Positions 32,459 through 46,474 of a DNA stretch of 64,000 nt are shown here, one piece after another. Position 1 is the stretch's first letter, and each line of letters opens with the position of its first letter. The notes beneath the pieces are model-generated. The model searched no databases. It saw only the letters and a list, made by a program, of their open reading frames with translations, and had not been told where the DNA came from. The stretch comes from Lentinus brumalis. Taxonomy: Eukaryota; Basidiomycota; Agaricomycetes; Polyporales; Polyporaceae. The position numbers were made by a program, and so were the translations under genes. The stretch is taken from NCBI GenBank assembly GCA_001792895.1, contig MARA01000021.1, positions 1 through 64,000 of the forward strand, in the 5' to 3' direction.

Positions 32459-33817
32459 ATGATCATCGACAAACAACCGCTACCCGGAGATGAGCTTGAA
32501 ATTCAAGACGCACCTCCGTCGTACGATGCACTAGAAGGTGTACCTCCCACCACCCCGGCGAGACGAGAAAGCCGGCCCGTCGGGTTCCTTCCCCGCCAGT
32601 ACGCCACCTACTTCTCCAGGGTCCCCCGCATCTATCTCAGGGCTAGGAAAACGAGGCGGAAAACGCGGGGGCAACTCATGGTTCGCCTTTGGTCCAAGCT
32701 CGAAGGCAGCAAGGGAAGTCCGGACGACTGTGCTCGGCCTTCTTCGGGATCTCGTCAAGCAGGGCGATGCGCAGGGTGCGCTGGGAGTGTTGGAGAGCTG
32801 CGCGGACGCATGCAAATCGTACGATCTCTCTCTGTCCTCGTTGCTCCAAGAGAAAAGTGTCGAAGGCCACACCCCCATATATTGGGCCATCGTCAATCGC
32901 CCCGCCCTCCCTCCGCGTCCCGACGATCCCGACCTCGTCTCCGCCGTTCTCTCGCATGCTGCGCCTTTGACAGACGCGACCGTCGACGAGCTGCGCCTTG
33001 CATGTCTCCACACGTCCGACCACGCGCTCTTCCAGAAGCTGCGGCGCTCGCCTGCCTTCTCGCCCCTGTCCGCGAAGGATGAGCTCATCCTGGGAGGGAA
33101 CGTCCCGTTGGACGAGGTCGACGTGGAGGACGTCAAGGCGGACGAGGGCGCATTCATAGTGAAGATGAAGATCCCCGCGTTCCAGAAGCGGATGCGCATC
33201 TCGGAGAGCGTGCGCGTCGAGTTCATCGCCAAAGGTGCCGTCCCCCGTCTCATTGCTCCAAACCTCCCCTGCTGACAGATAGCGGGGTCACAGGGCGCAT
33301 GTGGGAGCTCAGCTTCATCGTCGCAGGCGATCACTGGGATCGAAGGTTTGGCCAGCGTCGCGTCAAGCAGGGTACAAGCTTGCACTCCTTCCCACAGTCC
33401 GCCCACATGGATCGACTCGCGTCTGGTGATCGAGGACCCCCGCGTTCGTGGGCGACCAGACTTGGCTCAGAGTTCGAGTTCGGGCCCGCCAACGTCCCTG
33501 CTCGAGGCTGTTCTCTCCCAGGGCGAGAGTTCGGAGACGAAAGCCAGGCCGCCCATAGAGGTGCGCCTGAAAGCGCGCGAACAGCTCACCGCGCAATCCT
33601 GGGGAGCGCATGCCGACAATATGGTGCTTGTGCTTCTGGAGGAGAACGCGCTAGCGCATGGATTGCAGTTCAAGTGAGTTGACCACCGAACTTCCCGAGG
33701 TGCGAACTGACCTTCCGTTTACTTAGTGGCTGCCCCTACCTTGACAGCGATGGCTCGTTGATCGCGAGGCTAGAGGCGAAACTAGCTCGGCCTGGGTCAG
33801 AATGTATAATTTGCTGA
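32459..33817 (+). CDS. Conserved basidiomycete protein of unknown function (frame uncertain in two places)
   Basis: The start MIIDKQPLPGDELEIQDAPP followed by SYDALEG is typical of a family of about 350 residues found across agaricomycetes. The central part (32538-33240) is well formed: NSWFAFGPSSKAAREVRTTV, LLRDLVKQG, ACKSYDLSLSSLLQEKSVEG, HTPIYWAIVNRP, LACLHTSDHALFQKLRRSP and AFSPLSAKDELILGG. Downstream come RMWELSFIVA, PPTWIDSRLVIEDPRV and a last exon YLDSDGSLIARLEAKLA, ending at 33815-33817. A frame change is needed near 32540 (either a 34-bp intron or one extra base) and another near 33390. The repeated helical arrangement is ankyrin-like in rhythm but I cannot assign a domain. Recognition rests on memory of homologues, not on a search. 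Confidence 0.6.
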
Positions 33818-34212
33818 ACATATATATGTACGTTTACCGTTTCCTATCGTGCCACAGCCAGTACTTACCTGCTGCTTTGCAGTTACTTCATGGATCCGAC
33901 GCATTGCAGATACCCCGTGCACCAACCTGTGCTGCTGTACTTACTAAATCGCATCTACAGTACGATACCTATGCTGACCTTGGACAGTTGTACCCATCGT
34001 GCAATGATTACCTTGACTCATCGTCCGTGAGACGTACGCTTGGACGTCGTCAAGTCGCCGTTCATGGAGGACGAATGGAAGGCGAATTTGCCTGTCAGTG
34101 GCGATATGGCAAGTCGCTCCGACACTGCGGCGTATGCACGGTCGTGAATATGGCAGCTGTGAACCCCAAGATACCCAAATGGAAGTATGATACATTTGCA
34201 AGCGAACTGCCC
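33818..34212. other. Intergenic between convergent genes
   Basis: No motif or open frame with coding character is visible. It should contain the two 3' untranslated regions and polyadenylation signals of the flanking convergent genes. Confidence 0.3.
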
Positions 34213-35168
34213 TCAATTCTCTCTCGCGGATCGCTGGAACATCCTTGACCGCACCGCCGAGCGCTCCTCGGCCTCGCGCGCCTCGACCTCCCTCTGCTTC
34301 GCCTCCATCTTCGCCTTCTGGACCTGCATCGCGTTCTTCATCGTGATCGCCCACTGCTCCGGCCGGCTGTCGTCGGGCAACGAGTTGAAGAACTCCCAGC
34401 CGCCGACGCCGCCCCAGCCCGTGCCGTACTCCTCCATGAGGTCCTGGATGCTCGCGACGACGTTCTCCGGGGAGACGTAGCCGAAGCCGTTCGACGGATT
34501 CGTGAGGACGATCGCGGTGACGCGCGACGGGTCGATGCCCTGCTCGTAGTGGATGATCCGGTCGTACTGGTCCTTTGGGAATATCGTCCCGAAGCCCGAG
34601 TAGAACTGCGCGTTGTACCACGAAATGTGCGGGCCCATGTTCGCCTCGAGGTCGATGTAGTCGAACCCGGACAGGTTCCCGCCCTCGGTGAGCGCGGACG
34701 CGACGGGCGCGAGCGTGATGAGGAAGTCCTCCCGAAGTCAGCCTTCAGCTGGAGGATGAGCCGCGTGATCGTCGCTGGGGACACGGACTGCTCGACGTCG
34801 AGGTCCATGCCGTCGAGCTTGTACGTCTCGATCACGTCCCTCAGCGGCGGGTAGTAGGTGTCGAAGAGGCCGTCCACCAGGCAGTCGTACGTGCCCGGGG
34901 CCGCACCGCCGAGCATGCCAATGACCTTTGTGCCGTTGCCCTGCAGCGCCGCGATGTCCGGCCACATGGGCGCGAAGAACGGGTCGCTGGGCTGGAAGTC
35001 GTTCAGGTGGACGATGTCGGGCCCGGTGTGGCCCATGTTCAGGTGGAACGCGGCGAGCAGGAGGTGGGTCACGTAACCGATGAGGGGGAGCGGGGACACG
35101 TATACGCCGTTCCGGTACTGCGTCTGGTAATACACGACGACGCGGTTCGCGATCGCGTGTGCAACCAT
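34213..35168 (-). CDS. Glycoside hydrolase family 18 (chitinase/endo-N-acetylglucosaminidase-like), no signal peptide, one-base frameshift
   Basis: A single exon runs from ATG at 35168 to a stop at 34213. It starts MVAHAIANRVVVYYQTQY (the beta-1 strand, VVVYYQ). It continues with HLLLAAFHLN, KVIGMLGGAAPGTYD and the catalytic motif DGMDLDVE, where the Glu is the proton donor and all acidic residues of DxxDxDxE are present. The second half (FLITLAPVASAL, YIDLEANMGPHISWYNAQFY, WGGVGGWEFFNSLP) is one base out of frame: in the GGG run at 34731-34733 one G is missing. The total length of 956 bases fits 319 codons minus one base. There is no secretion signal, so an intracellular role in chitin or glycan turnover is likely. 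The C-terminus ends in a charged helix (KAKMEAKQREVEAREAEER). Confidence 0.85.
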
Positions 35169-37736
35169 GGTGGGCAGCAGTCCGAGGGGGCTGGGCCGGC
35201 GAGGAGGGGAAGGCGGGAGATGCCCTTGACGTCCCAGACGAGTTCGACGTGGTTCTTTATAGCGAGATTCCTGTAACACAGGGCAAGACGGACAGGCGGA
35301 CAGCTCGTATGGAATAGGGAACGCGCTTCCTTCGTCCAGGTACGCGGTCACGAGTATCGCGCAACGGACAATGCGCATGCGCCGACGCTGAGCTATCGGA
35401 AGTGACCGCAGGGCAATGGAAACGGTCAATCTCTCGGCATCAGGAAGACCTGCCGCACTCAATGGGGCATCCTCAGGGTATCTTCGAGTATCCTTGAGCA
35501 CGAAGCCGTGTGATAGGCTTCCACCAGGACCGAGAAGTCTTCTTTGGCAAGTACCTCCACGGTTCTTGCACAGGGTGTGATAAAAATCAGATGGACGGCG
35601 AGGGAATACAAGACCTGGAGTGTCAGCCAGATCAGCGTGGTGAATCAACCGCCTGTTAACGCCACGCGCCTGCTGGCTTGATGCATGGTTACTGGCCGTA
35701 GTCCAGCTTACTATCGGCACAGTGCCAGGGAGATTATCCCTCCGTCGGAGGAACGGGACCAGTGCCAAGAGATTGCCTTTGAATACCAGAGAAGCGAAAG
35801 GTCCGAGGTTTACGACCGGAGTAAGCTGATGCCTGCTGCAGTATGGGTGAAGAGGTACAGAATTCCAGCCGGAGGCATGTCTCGTCTTCCGCGCGGAGAA
35901 AAGGAGGTATGTCGTGACGAGTACATCTGGACAACGATGGTGGAATGGCACAAAGGTGATATCTTCGTGCTCATATCAGTATCGTGCGAGCTTGTTTGCC
36001 TCGATCGGAGATCCGGCTTCGGTTTACTCTCCTGTGCTCCACCCATTCTTAACCTCGACCACACCTCGAACACGAGCAGAAAGTGGCAGAACACGCTCTC
36101 CGAGGATAAGGAGAACCTGACACCGTCCCGTATAGAGTCGAGGAACGATTTCGGGGAATGTGCGAGTTCAACCAAAGTTCAACGTTCAACGTCCGCGTGG
36201 CCGGATACCGCCCAGGCAATGCCTCCGACGGGCATCATATGGCGCGTTGTCAAACTACTCTCCATGTGCTTCCTCCTGATCATGGTCAGCTACCTCCATC
36301 CAAGCTGATAGCTCACTGAGCTCAGTGACGCCGCACCAAGCTGTCAGTACGCAATGCCTACTGCCAGTGACTCGCGAGGGCCCGGGTACCACGCTGTCGC
36401 TCATATGGCACCAGCTTCCGGTCATGCTGCCTCAGACAGACCCTTGAAAGTCCATGTGGAGCCCTCCTGTGGTAGGCCACATGCGTCCATCCTTTCCGGA
36501 CACCTCTGGCTTGACAGCTTCACTTCTGGGCCTGGATGATATCTCTCTCGGTCTATCAGAGCTCTCTGTGGGTTCGGTCCCTTGCACCTATCGCTTGCTC
36601 AGGCACATGCTGTAAGCCATGCTGTCATCTCCTTCTATCGCTATTGACTTTCTGACTACGCAGAACTTCCTGGACTTCCTGGAAGGCTTGCTGCAGGGGT
36701 TCCACAACAGGGGCCAAGGGACGCACATCGAGGCTATCGCACGTGCGCATTTGTGCTGGAACCTCGACGCCCGACCTCACCCGATAGACTGGAGTGCTCA
36801 GCTATAGCGCCACGTCCTGCCTGCGCGATACTGGTACCAGTGGGCGAGCCGTTGCGGCAGTTGGACTGACTTGGTCGAAACTAAGATCAATGGCGACTGG
36901 AGACGTGGTCTGCACACTAGCTTTGAGATTCCGATCCGAGCCGTCACGGTCGTTGCGCGATCGTGCTCATTGAAAACAGGACTGTCGGACGCGCCGGGAG
37001 GCTATGCCGGGACAGTAAACGACGAACTGCACGTTGAGGCGATGGGCCGAATCAGGATGTCTGTCAGGCGGAAGAAACGTGGTTCTGAACCGGAAGAACC
37101 CCGCCCCACGATGGCGGTGCTGCAGAACCGGAGGAGGAGGCTAAACTCGTGCTTACCGTATACGGTTACACCGCCTTTTGAACTCGTACCGTCCGAGATG
37201 TAACATCCTCGGCCCCGTTCGAGTTCAGCCTGGCAAGATACCAAAGCCGATTGGAATCCGTACGTCGGTAGGTGTGGCGGCCATTCAAGTTGGAACGGAT
37301 ATTTCGGGAATGGTGTAGCCGGGCACAGGCTGTCGGGAGCATACCTGACAACATAAAGGACGCCTCGTTGGCTCGAGATAGAGTCCATCTCCACCTCGCT
37401 GACCGCTGACAATCGCCCATTCATATCGCCCAAAGCCACCGAAGAACTCAACGTGCTCGCCGCCCACCTCGTGTCCTCCACCCTCATCCTTGCACGCCAC
37501 CGCGTGTTCTGCGCTACATAAGGTGAGCCCTCCTGCACGAATCCTACCCACTCCTGCACCTCATCTCACGCCATATTTTCTTTCCCCAAGTCTGCGACTT
37601 GCCACTGATCGCCCAAGGCGTATCCCGTTCACCAGCACCTATCACCATCTCGAACTCGCCTGCGACCGCACAACCATTCGTCTGCCAGTCAGCGCCACAA
37701 CCACCAAACCCAACCAGCATTAGATCTTCAGTTGCC
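35169..37736. other. 2.6-kb stretch without a supported gene
   Basis: The longest frames are a leftward one continuing the GH18 frame to 35951, a rightward 207-codon frame at 35685-36308 and overlapping frames at 36871-37559. None shows a conserved motif, and opposite-strand frames overlap. A fast-evolving or lineage-specific gene cannot be excluded. The promoter of the next rightward gene lies at its right end. Confidence 0.3.
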
Positions 37737-38705
37737 ATGTCTGTCGCCACGGCCTTTCCCCCGCTCATCATCCCCACCATGGCCCGGGCGCAATCACAAT
37801 CGCGCACGGACGCGATCACAATGTACCCCACGAGCCCGCTCCGCGTCTTCCCGCCCCCTGCACCCATCATCCGCCGCCCTCTACGGGACCGGTGCGGGGT
37901 CAGCCTCACGCTCGAGATTGATGCCCCATTCAAGGCTCTCAGGGTGCAGGGGCCCTGGTCGCCCAAGAACCACACACAGCCGCATCGCACCAACCTGCCC
38001 CGCCGCCGCAACCCGAAGCCGTGCTTCACCAACTTCAAGGATGTCAAGGTCGAGTTCCCGAAGCACCGCACATCGAGGGCAGCAACGCCCAAATATGCGC
38101 TCGCGCCCATCCCCGTCCCCGCGGACATCCCGACGCCCCTCCAGCCCCCGAAGGCGCACGAAACGCACTTGCAGCCCATTATCCCCGCGCTGTGGGTCGC
38201 CTTCGGCCAGACGCACGATCTCACATACGAAGACGGCTTCACGCACATCGTCGACGTCTGCTACTCCGACGCCGCCAGCGGCACCTCCGAACGGCTCTGG
38301 GAGGGCCGCGTGCAACGCCTGAAGCTCATCCTCCCTGAGTCAGCGCGCAAGTGGGAGGGGCGCGCCGACCTCGCGCTCACGGACGCGCAGCTCCGCGTCG
38401 CGCGCGACTTCATCGCTGAGGGCCTCCCGCATCAGCTCGCGGCGCTCCCCGACCAGACCGACGTGCGCGTGCTCGTGACGGCGCCGCCCGGGCGCCCGAC
38501 GGACGCGATGTGCGTGCTCGGGTGCTACCTCGCGTTCGTCGCGGGGCGGGGCGTCGAGACCGTGCTGCAGTGCATCGACGAGGAGGACTGTATTCTGAGC
38601 GCTTGGAAGGGCGAGGTGTCCGGGGAGGAGATGGAGCGGATAGAGAAGATCGCGCGCGCGTGGTCTTGGTTGTCCGCCGTCGCGATTGCGGCTGGCCGCC
38701 CGTAG
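37737..38705 (+). CDS. Dual-specificity-phosphatase-like protein lacking the catalytic Cys-Arg loop (322 aa)
   Basis: A single open exon of 323 codons. The first 90 residues are Pro/Arg-rich and probably disordered. From LQPIIPALWVAFGQTHDLTY onward the pattern GFTHIVDVCY, a LILPE strand, ALTDAQLRVARDFIAEGL, VRVLVTAPPGRPTDAMCVLG and CYLAFVAGRGVETVLQCIDE follows the fold of dual-specificity phosphatases. The position of the HCxxGxxR loop is occupied by TAPPGRPTDA. The nucleophilic Cys and Arg are therefore absent, and the protein, if it has this fold, would be a pseudophosphatase that binds rather than cuts phosphorylated partners (inference). The start was chosen at the internal ATG 37737 because the open frame upstream has no conserved features. 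Very high GC in the third codon position supports expression. Confidence 0.6.
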   Translation: MSVATAFPPLIIPTMARAQSQSRTDAITMYPTSPLRVFPPPAPIIRRPLRDRCGVSLTLEIDAPFKALRVQGPWSPKNHTQPHRTNLPRRRNPKPCFTNFKDVKVEFPKHRTSRAATPKYALAPIPVPADIPTPLQPPKAHETHLQPIIPALWVAFGQTHDLTYEDGFTHIVDVCYSDAASGTSERLWEGRVQRLKLILPESARKWEGRADLALTDAQLRVARDFIAEGLPHQLAALPDQTDVRVLVTAPPGRPTDAMCVLGCYLAFVAGRGVETVLQCIDEEDCILSAWKGEVSGEEMERIEKIARAWSWLSAVAIAAGRP

Positions 38706-38871
38706 AGACTGGTGCACTGTGTGTATCATGCCCTCATGTTGTATCCATATTGTCGCTTGCTGTGTACCATCCTATCTATCAGTGTATCATAACACATTAC
38801 CAGGAGTAATCATCGCCTTGGGTGCGTGGCAGGCGGGGTGCGGCGACCAGAGTAAGCGATATCGATACAGC

Positions 38872-39142
38872 ATGCCATGGCTCGTACAGGGTATAGGGCC
38901 CGAAGCATTTGGGGCCATCGCCAATGAGGAGTCAGACGCTAAGCTTGAGGATGGCATTCTGCGATACAATCTCGGGCGACGTAAGTGGTCGCCCAGCTCT
39001 CATATACGCTAACCGGAGCTCCTGGGTTGCGTTAGAACTCTCGCGATACGTGCGTAAGTCTATGGGAACGGCGCACCTCGAAACTGTGTTGGTCGTAAGG
39101 CGGCATGCCGTTGATGCTTTGAAGGCTATCTGCGCGCGATGA
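38872..39142 (+). CDS. Small hypothetical protein (about 71 aa)
   Basis: Two exons (from 38872 to a GTAAGT donor at 38981, and from about 39036 to the stop at 39142) join in phase to a short protein with GPEAFGAIANEESDAKLEDG and a basic helical second half (LSRYVRKSMGTAHLETVLVV). The clean GTAAGT donor supports a gene. Additional upstream exons are possible. The family is unknown. Confidence 0.35.
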
Positions 39143-39484
39143 AGAAGAGGCGCTAAGGGATATTGATGGCAAAAGAGCAGCTGCGGGGAGAAGGCGGTCA
39201 GCCACAGCTCTGTTATTCAGATTCAGCCTTCAGAACGACAGGCCTCTTGAGAAAGAAAGCGTAATGAGAATCTGCACGAGTCCGACGCCCCAGAGAAACT
39301 GCAGTTAGCTCAGACTGGTTGCGCAGCGGACAAAGATGTCAAGCCCTGCGCAACAGTCACCGATGACGGATGACCTGTTGATACCGCTACGGCGTGTTCA
39401 CATACACGGGTGGCCTCAGCGTTCAACCGCCCGTGACTTGAGAGACAATCTGGTCGGCCCCAGTGGGCGGGCTGTTCGCCGGAG

Positions 39485-40277
39485 CTACGGAGTGACCTGA
39501 TGTGGTGATGTGATGGCAGCCCCATGCCACATAGGCGTCCAGCTATCTGCTTCGACTCTGCAGAAGGAGCATGTCGTTCTGAGACAGGGTGTGAATCCGC
39601 CGAGAGGGCCTGGCGGTGAAAGGCATACGAGGCCTCCGACCAGGTTTCGACGGGTGCAAGCCAGGAAAAACGCTGTTTGTCACAGTCCTTACGTCGTTGT
39701 GGTGGAGGCGCGACTGGCACGAGTGGCACGTCCGCCTGCTTCTTGCCCAACCGGTATGCTTCTACGCGCAGTTCCTGCGCAAGTTCAATAGTATCGTACG
39801 TAAGTGCTTGTGTGCCAACCGAGTCGCGATCGTCATGCATACCTCGAACGAATGCTTCGAATACTCGGGCTGCGCCACAATAGAGTAAAAAGTCGCGTCG
39901 GACCCATACTCCTGCGTCTTCATGGGCACAAAAGCCTGAGCAGCAAAGTCTGGCGTGTCTGCTGGCGAGCCAGATGTCGTCGCGATGCCGTTCACGCCGC
40001 CCTCTACCTCGGTGTACGGCTCGAAGAGCGGCGGGAGGCCCAGGGCGGCGCGTTGCTGGGGGTCGGTTGGAAGTTGTGGACAGGGTGCTGGAGGCTTTCC
40101 CGTGGCAATGTATGCTTGAATATAGTCTTTGACCCGTCGCTCCTGATAAATGACGTGAATGTTTGGATGAGACAGGCATGTGTCGACAACTGATACGAGA
40201 AACTTGAATACCTCGAAGCTTTCATCAGCATCGCTACGCGGGGCTGAGATATTCATGTAGACCACACGTCCTGCCAT
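39485..40277 (-). CDS. Small protein with two SFEE-R-V motifs (Nup98-like GLEBS-type motif)
   Basis: From ATG 40277 (MAGRVVYMNISAPR) the first exon ends at SFE and, after a 61-bp intron, continues ERRVKDYIQAYIATGKPPAP, LGLPPLFEPYTEVEGG, FVPMKTQEYGSDATFYSI and AQPEYSKHSFE. A second intron splits the motif at the same place, resuming ELRVEAYRLGKKQADVPLVP. The SFEELRxxxY motif resembles the segment of Nup98-type nucleoporins that follows their FG repeats, but FG repeats are absent, so the role is open. Having both SFE|E junctions at the same codon suggests internal duplication including the intron. The 3' end is uncertain: a third intron can be read to two different frames, with stops at 39485 or near 39310. 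Confidence 0.55.
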
Positions 40278-40455
40278 GACCTAGTGAGTATGCCTTTTTT
40301 TTAATTACCTCTGGCTTGTATTGCTTCCAGTCCACCTCCGAGTTGAGGTAAGTAGTAAGTAGTTTGATGTTCGACTTGTTGATGGATGAACAGCCCAGCG
40401 TGGCGCAATACGGCGGTTACACGGCCGGATATCACCTACATAATAAATTATCATT

Positions 40456-40529
40456 GGCCGACTAGCTCAGTTGGTTAGAGCGTGGTGCTAATAACGCCAA
40501 GGTCGTCGGTTCGATCCCGGCGTTGGCCA
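40456..40529 (+). tRNA. tRNA-Ile (anticodon AAU), identical to the copy at 22064
   Basis: All 74 bases, from GGCCGAC to the discriminator A, match the first copy, including the CTAATAA anticodon loop. The flanking DNA differs, so only the gene itself is shared. Confidence 0.95.
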
Positions 40530-40681
40530 ATGCGATTCCTATAAGTTCCTTTTTCGAGCAGCTCTGCACGAAGTTGGTGCAACTCACATACAGTCGCGTA
40601 GCAGGAACACATCCCGACAAGCCAGAGTAATAAAAAGCATAGATTACCCAACAACAGACAACAACTCTACATAGATACCCC

Positions 40682-44686
<4,005 letters not shown>

Positions 44687-46474
44687 CCTGGAGTTATGAC
44701 TATGAAGTATGACTGTCGAAGCCTGAGGCACCAGGTCAAGTTCTGCCCAACGCCGTACGCCGCAATTTCGCCAGAGACAAGCAAGAGAATGCGTTCAGCT
44801 CAGCACCACATGCAAGGTGAATGGATAAAGGTATGGTGGGGATCTTAAATGATGAGGACGGAGGTAAGTAGACGTAGACTCTGTGTATCATATTACTGTT
44901 AGAGCTAGGAGTCTCAGCCACATAAGTTCAAGGACCGACTGATCGCTCCGCTGAATATTATAGATCCGACTCAATTGGTTCGCCGCGGCCATCAATCTGA
45001 GTCCTAAATCGACCGGTTTCAGAAACCTGGTCCATGACTCGGAGCGCGATGCCTTCGAACTTCTCTCCTTGCAGCTTCTCGGATCTATTCGCACAACGAC
45101 GCAAGGCGAAATCGTTTGGATCTGCAGTCTAGGAGGAGAGAGGAAGTGGGTACGACCGTAGGAGTTGCAAGCTTCGCGCTAACTTCGCGCGCATATGTGT
45201 GCGTACTGCGAGCCTCAAGCCATTAAGCCACTCAGCTTGGCAACAACTCAACCACTCGGAGATTTTTTGTGAGTGATCGCGCATTCATATGTACTCACAC
45301 ATGCTCCGCCGTAGACCGCTCGGGCTGCAAGTCTATAATCATCGAAGAAGGCAGCGCGAGTAAGGAGTGGATTTCATGGAAGGTTGGTGGCTTCTTCCAA
45401 CGCTCTTCATGAACCCCTACGGTCTCTAGTCAACTTCACGAGGGCTCCGGGATTCCTTCAGCACCTTCCCGGCCGCTGCATTCAGAAGAAGGGTGCGCGT
45501 GTGCACAACGACTGCTCAGGGTAAGTCGCATTCACACCGACGATAGGTGGACGTCAGCTGAATACTGTTGTGTTGTACACTATGAATAGAACCGACCCTT
45601 GCAACGTTCTGACCCTAATTTCAACAACGTCGACCGCGAGGAAAACGTTCGAATTAGTGACGGCTTGGCCTCGCTAGTTCTGGACGTCGCTACCATCGCG
45701 GAATCAAATGCAAAAATGGCTGTAACCTACTAGGGGGTCCGGACTCCGTGTGGCCCGGCTCGTACCTCAGTACTCAGTACTTAGCAAGTACTGTACTCAG
45801 GAGCACTGATAGCCCTCCCACAACCCGGGACCCTGTTGCCGCACCCTGGAAGTCGCCCCTGTACACTTGCTTGCGGCCCCTTGCTTTGGACATGATCCTG
45901 CCGCCAGGACCGGGTGAAATTCGCTTGGTACAGTCGAGAGCATTGACTAGCTCCATGTGCTAGAGTCGGTACCGACCCTTGCTGACAGTGACAGTGACAT
46001 GGAGACCGCGCCGTCGTTGCATTGGGCGTGTGAAGCATTGGGGGTGCAACGTAATAAGTTGGCCTACGCACCGTCCTCCCGTCCTTCCTCGTCGCACTAC
46101 TTCCTCTCGTGCATCCCTAACCTGTACTTTTCGGATACCATGCAGGCGTAATATCTTTGCAAATCACGGAAGCTCCAGCTGCTTTGACAGGTCATATCAA
46201 AGTTCAGCTGCCAAGTGGCCCCTCGCCCTGTAAAAGGCACCCTACTTACTCTGCATCCGCGCGTCTCCTCTTAGGTTCAGCGTTGCTCGGCCCTCCTACC
46301 TGCGCTCTGATGCACACGCCGGCTGAGAATGTGCGGAGTCAACGGAGTCGGGTCAACTCTGCCCTCCTCTCGTCCTACCGTCATCCTATTAAAGAGCCGA
46401 CCCCAGCTGAGCCCCGATCCTCGCCCTCTCGTACCCATCCCGGGAATTGCGGGTGTTCCTGAAGACCTACCTCC
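44687..46474. other. Divergent intergenic region between PMR1-type and flavoprotein genes
   Basis: About 1.8 kb with no gene of recognisable family. A cluster of CAGTACT/AGTACTG words lies at 45770-45810. Near the right end GTAAAAGGC (46229) and ATTAAAGAG (46387) are weak TATA-like elements for the flavoprotein gene. Confidence 0.35.

Noticed and set aside
32441..33082. Full 213-codon frame at the start of the 32.5-kb gene
   Set aside because: Only its first about 27 codons fit the family; the rest is an out-of-frame reading of the conserved exon that begins near 32540.
35169..35951. N-terminal extension of the GH18 frame, making a 537-codon open frame
   Set aside because: The beta-1 strand of GH18 begins right after the ATG at 35168; the upstream part has no signal peptide or family resemblance, and the downstream part of the same frame is off-frame GH18.
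35685..36308. Rightward 207-codon open frame
   Set aside because: No family resemblance; hydrophobic end is isolated. It could be a lineage-specific gene but nothing supports it.
36871..37559. Overlapping frames on opposite strands upstream of the phosphatase-like gene
   Set aside because: Both are moderately long but neither has conserved motifs; the region is better explained as promoter and intergenic DNA.
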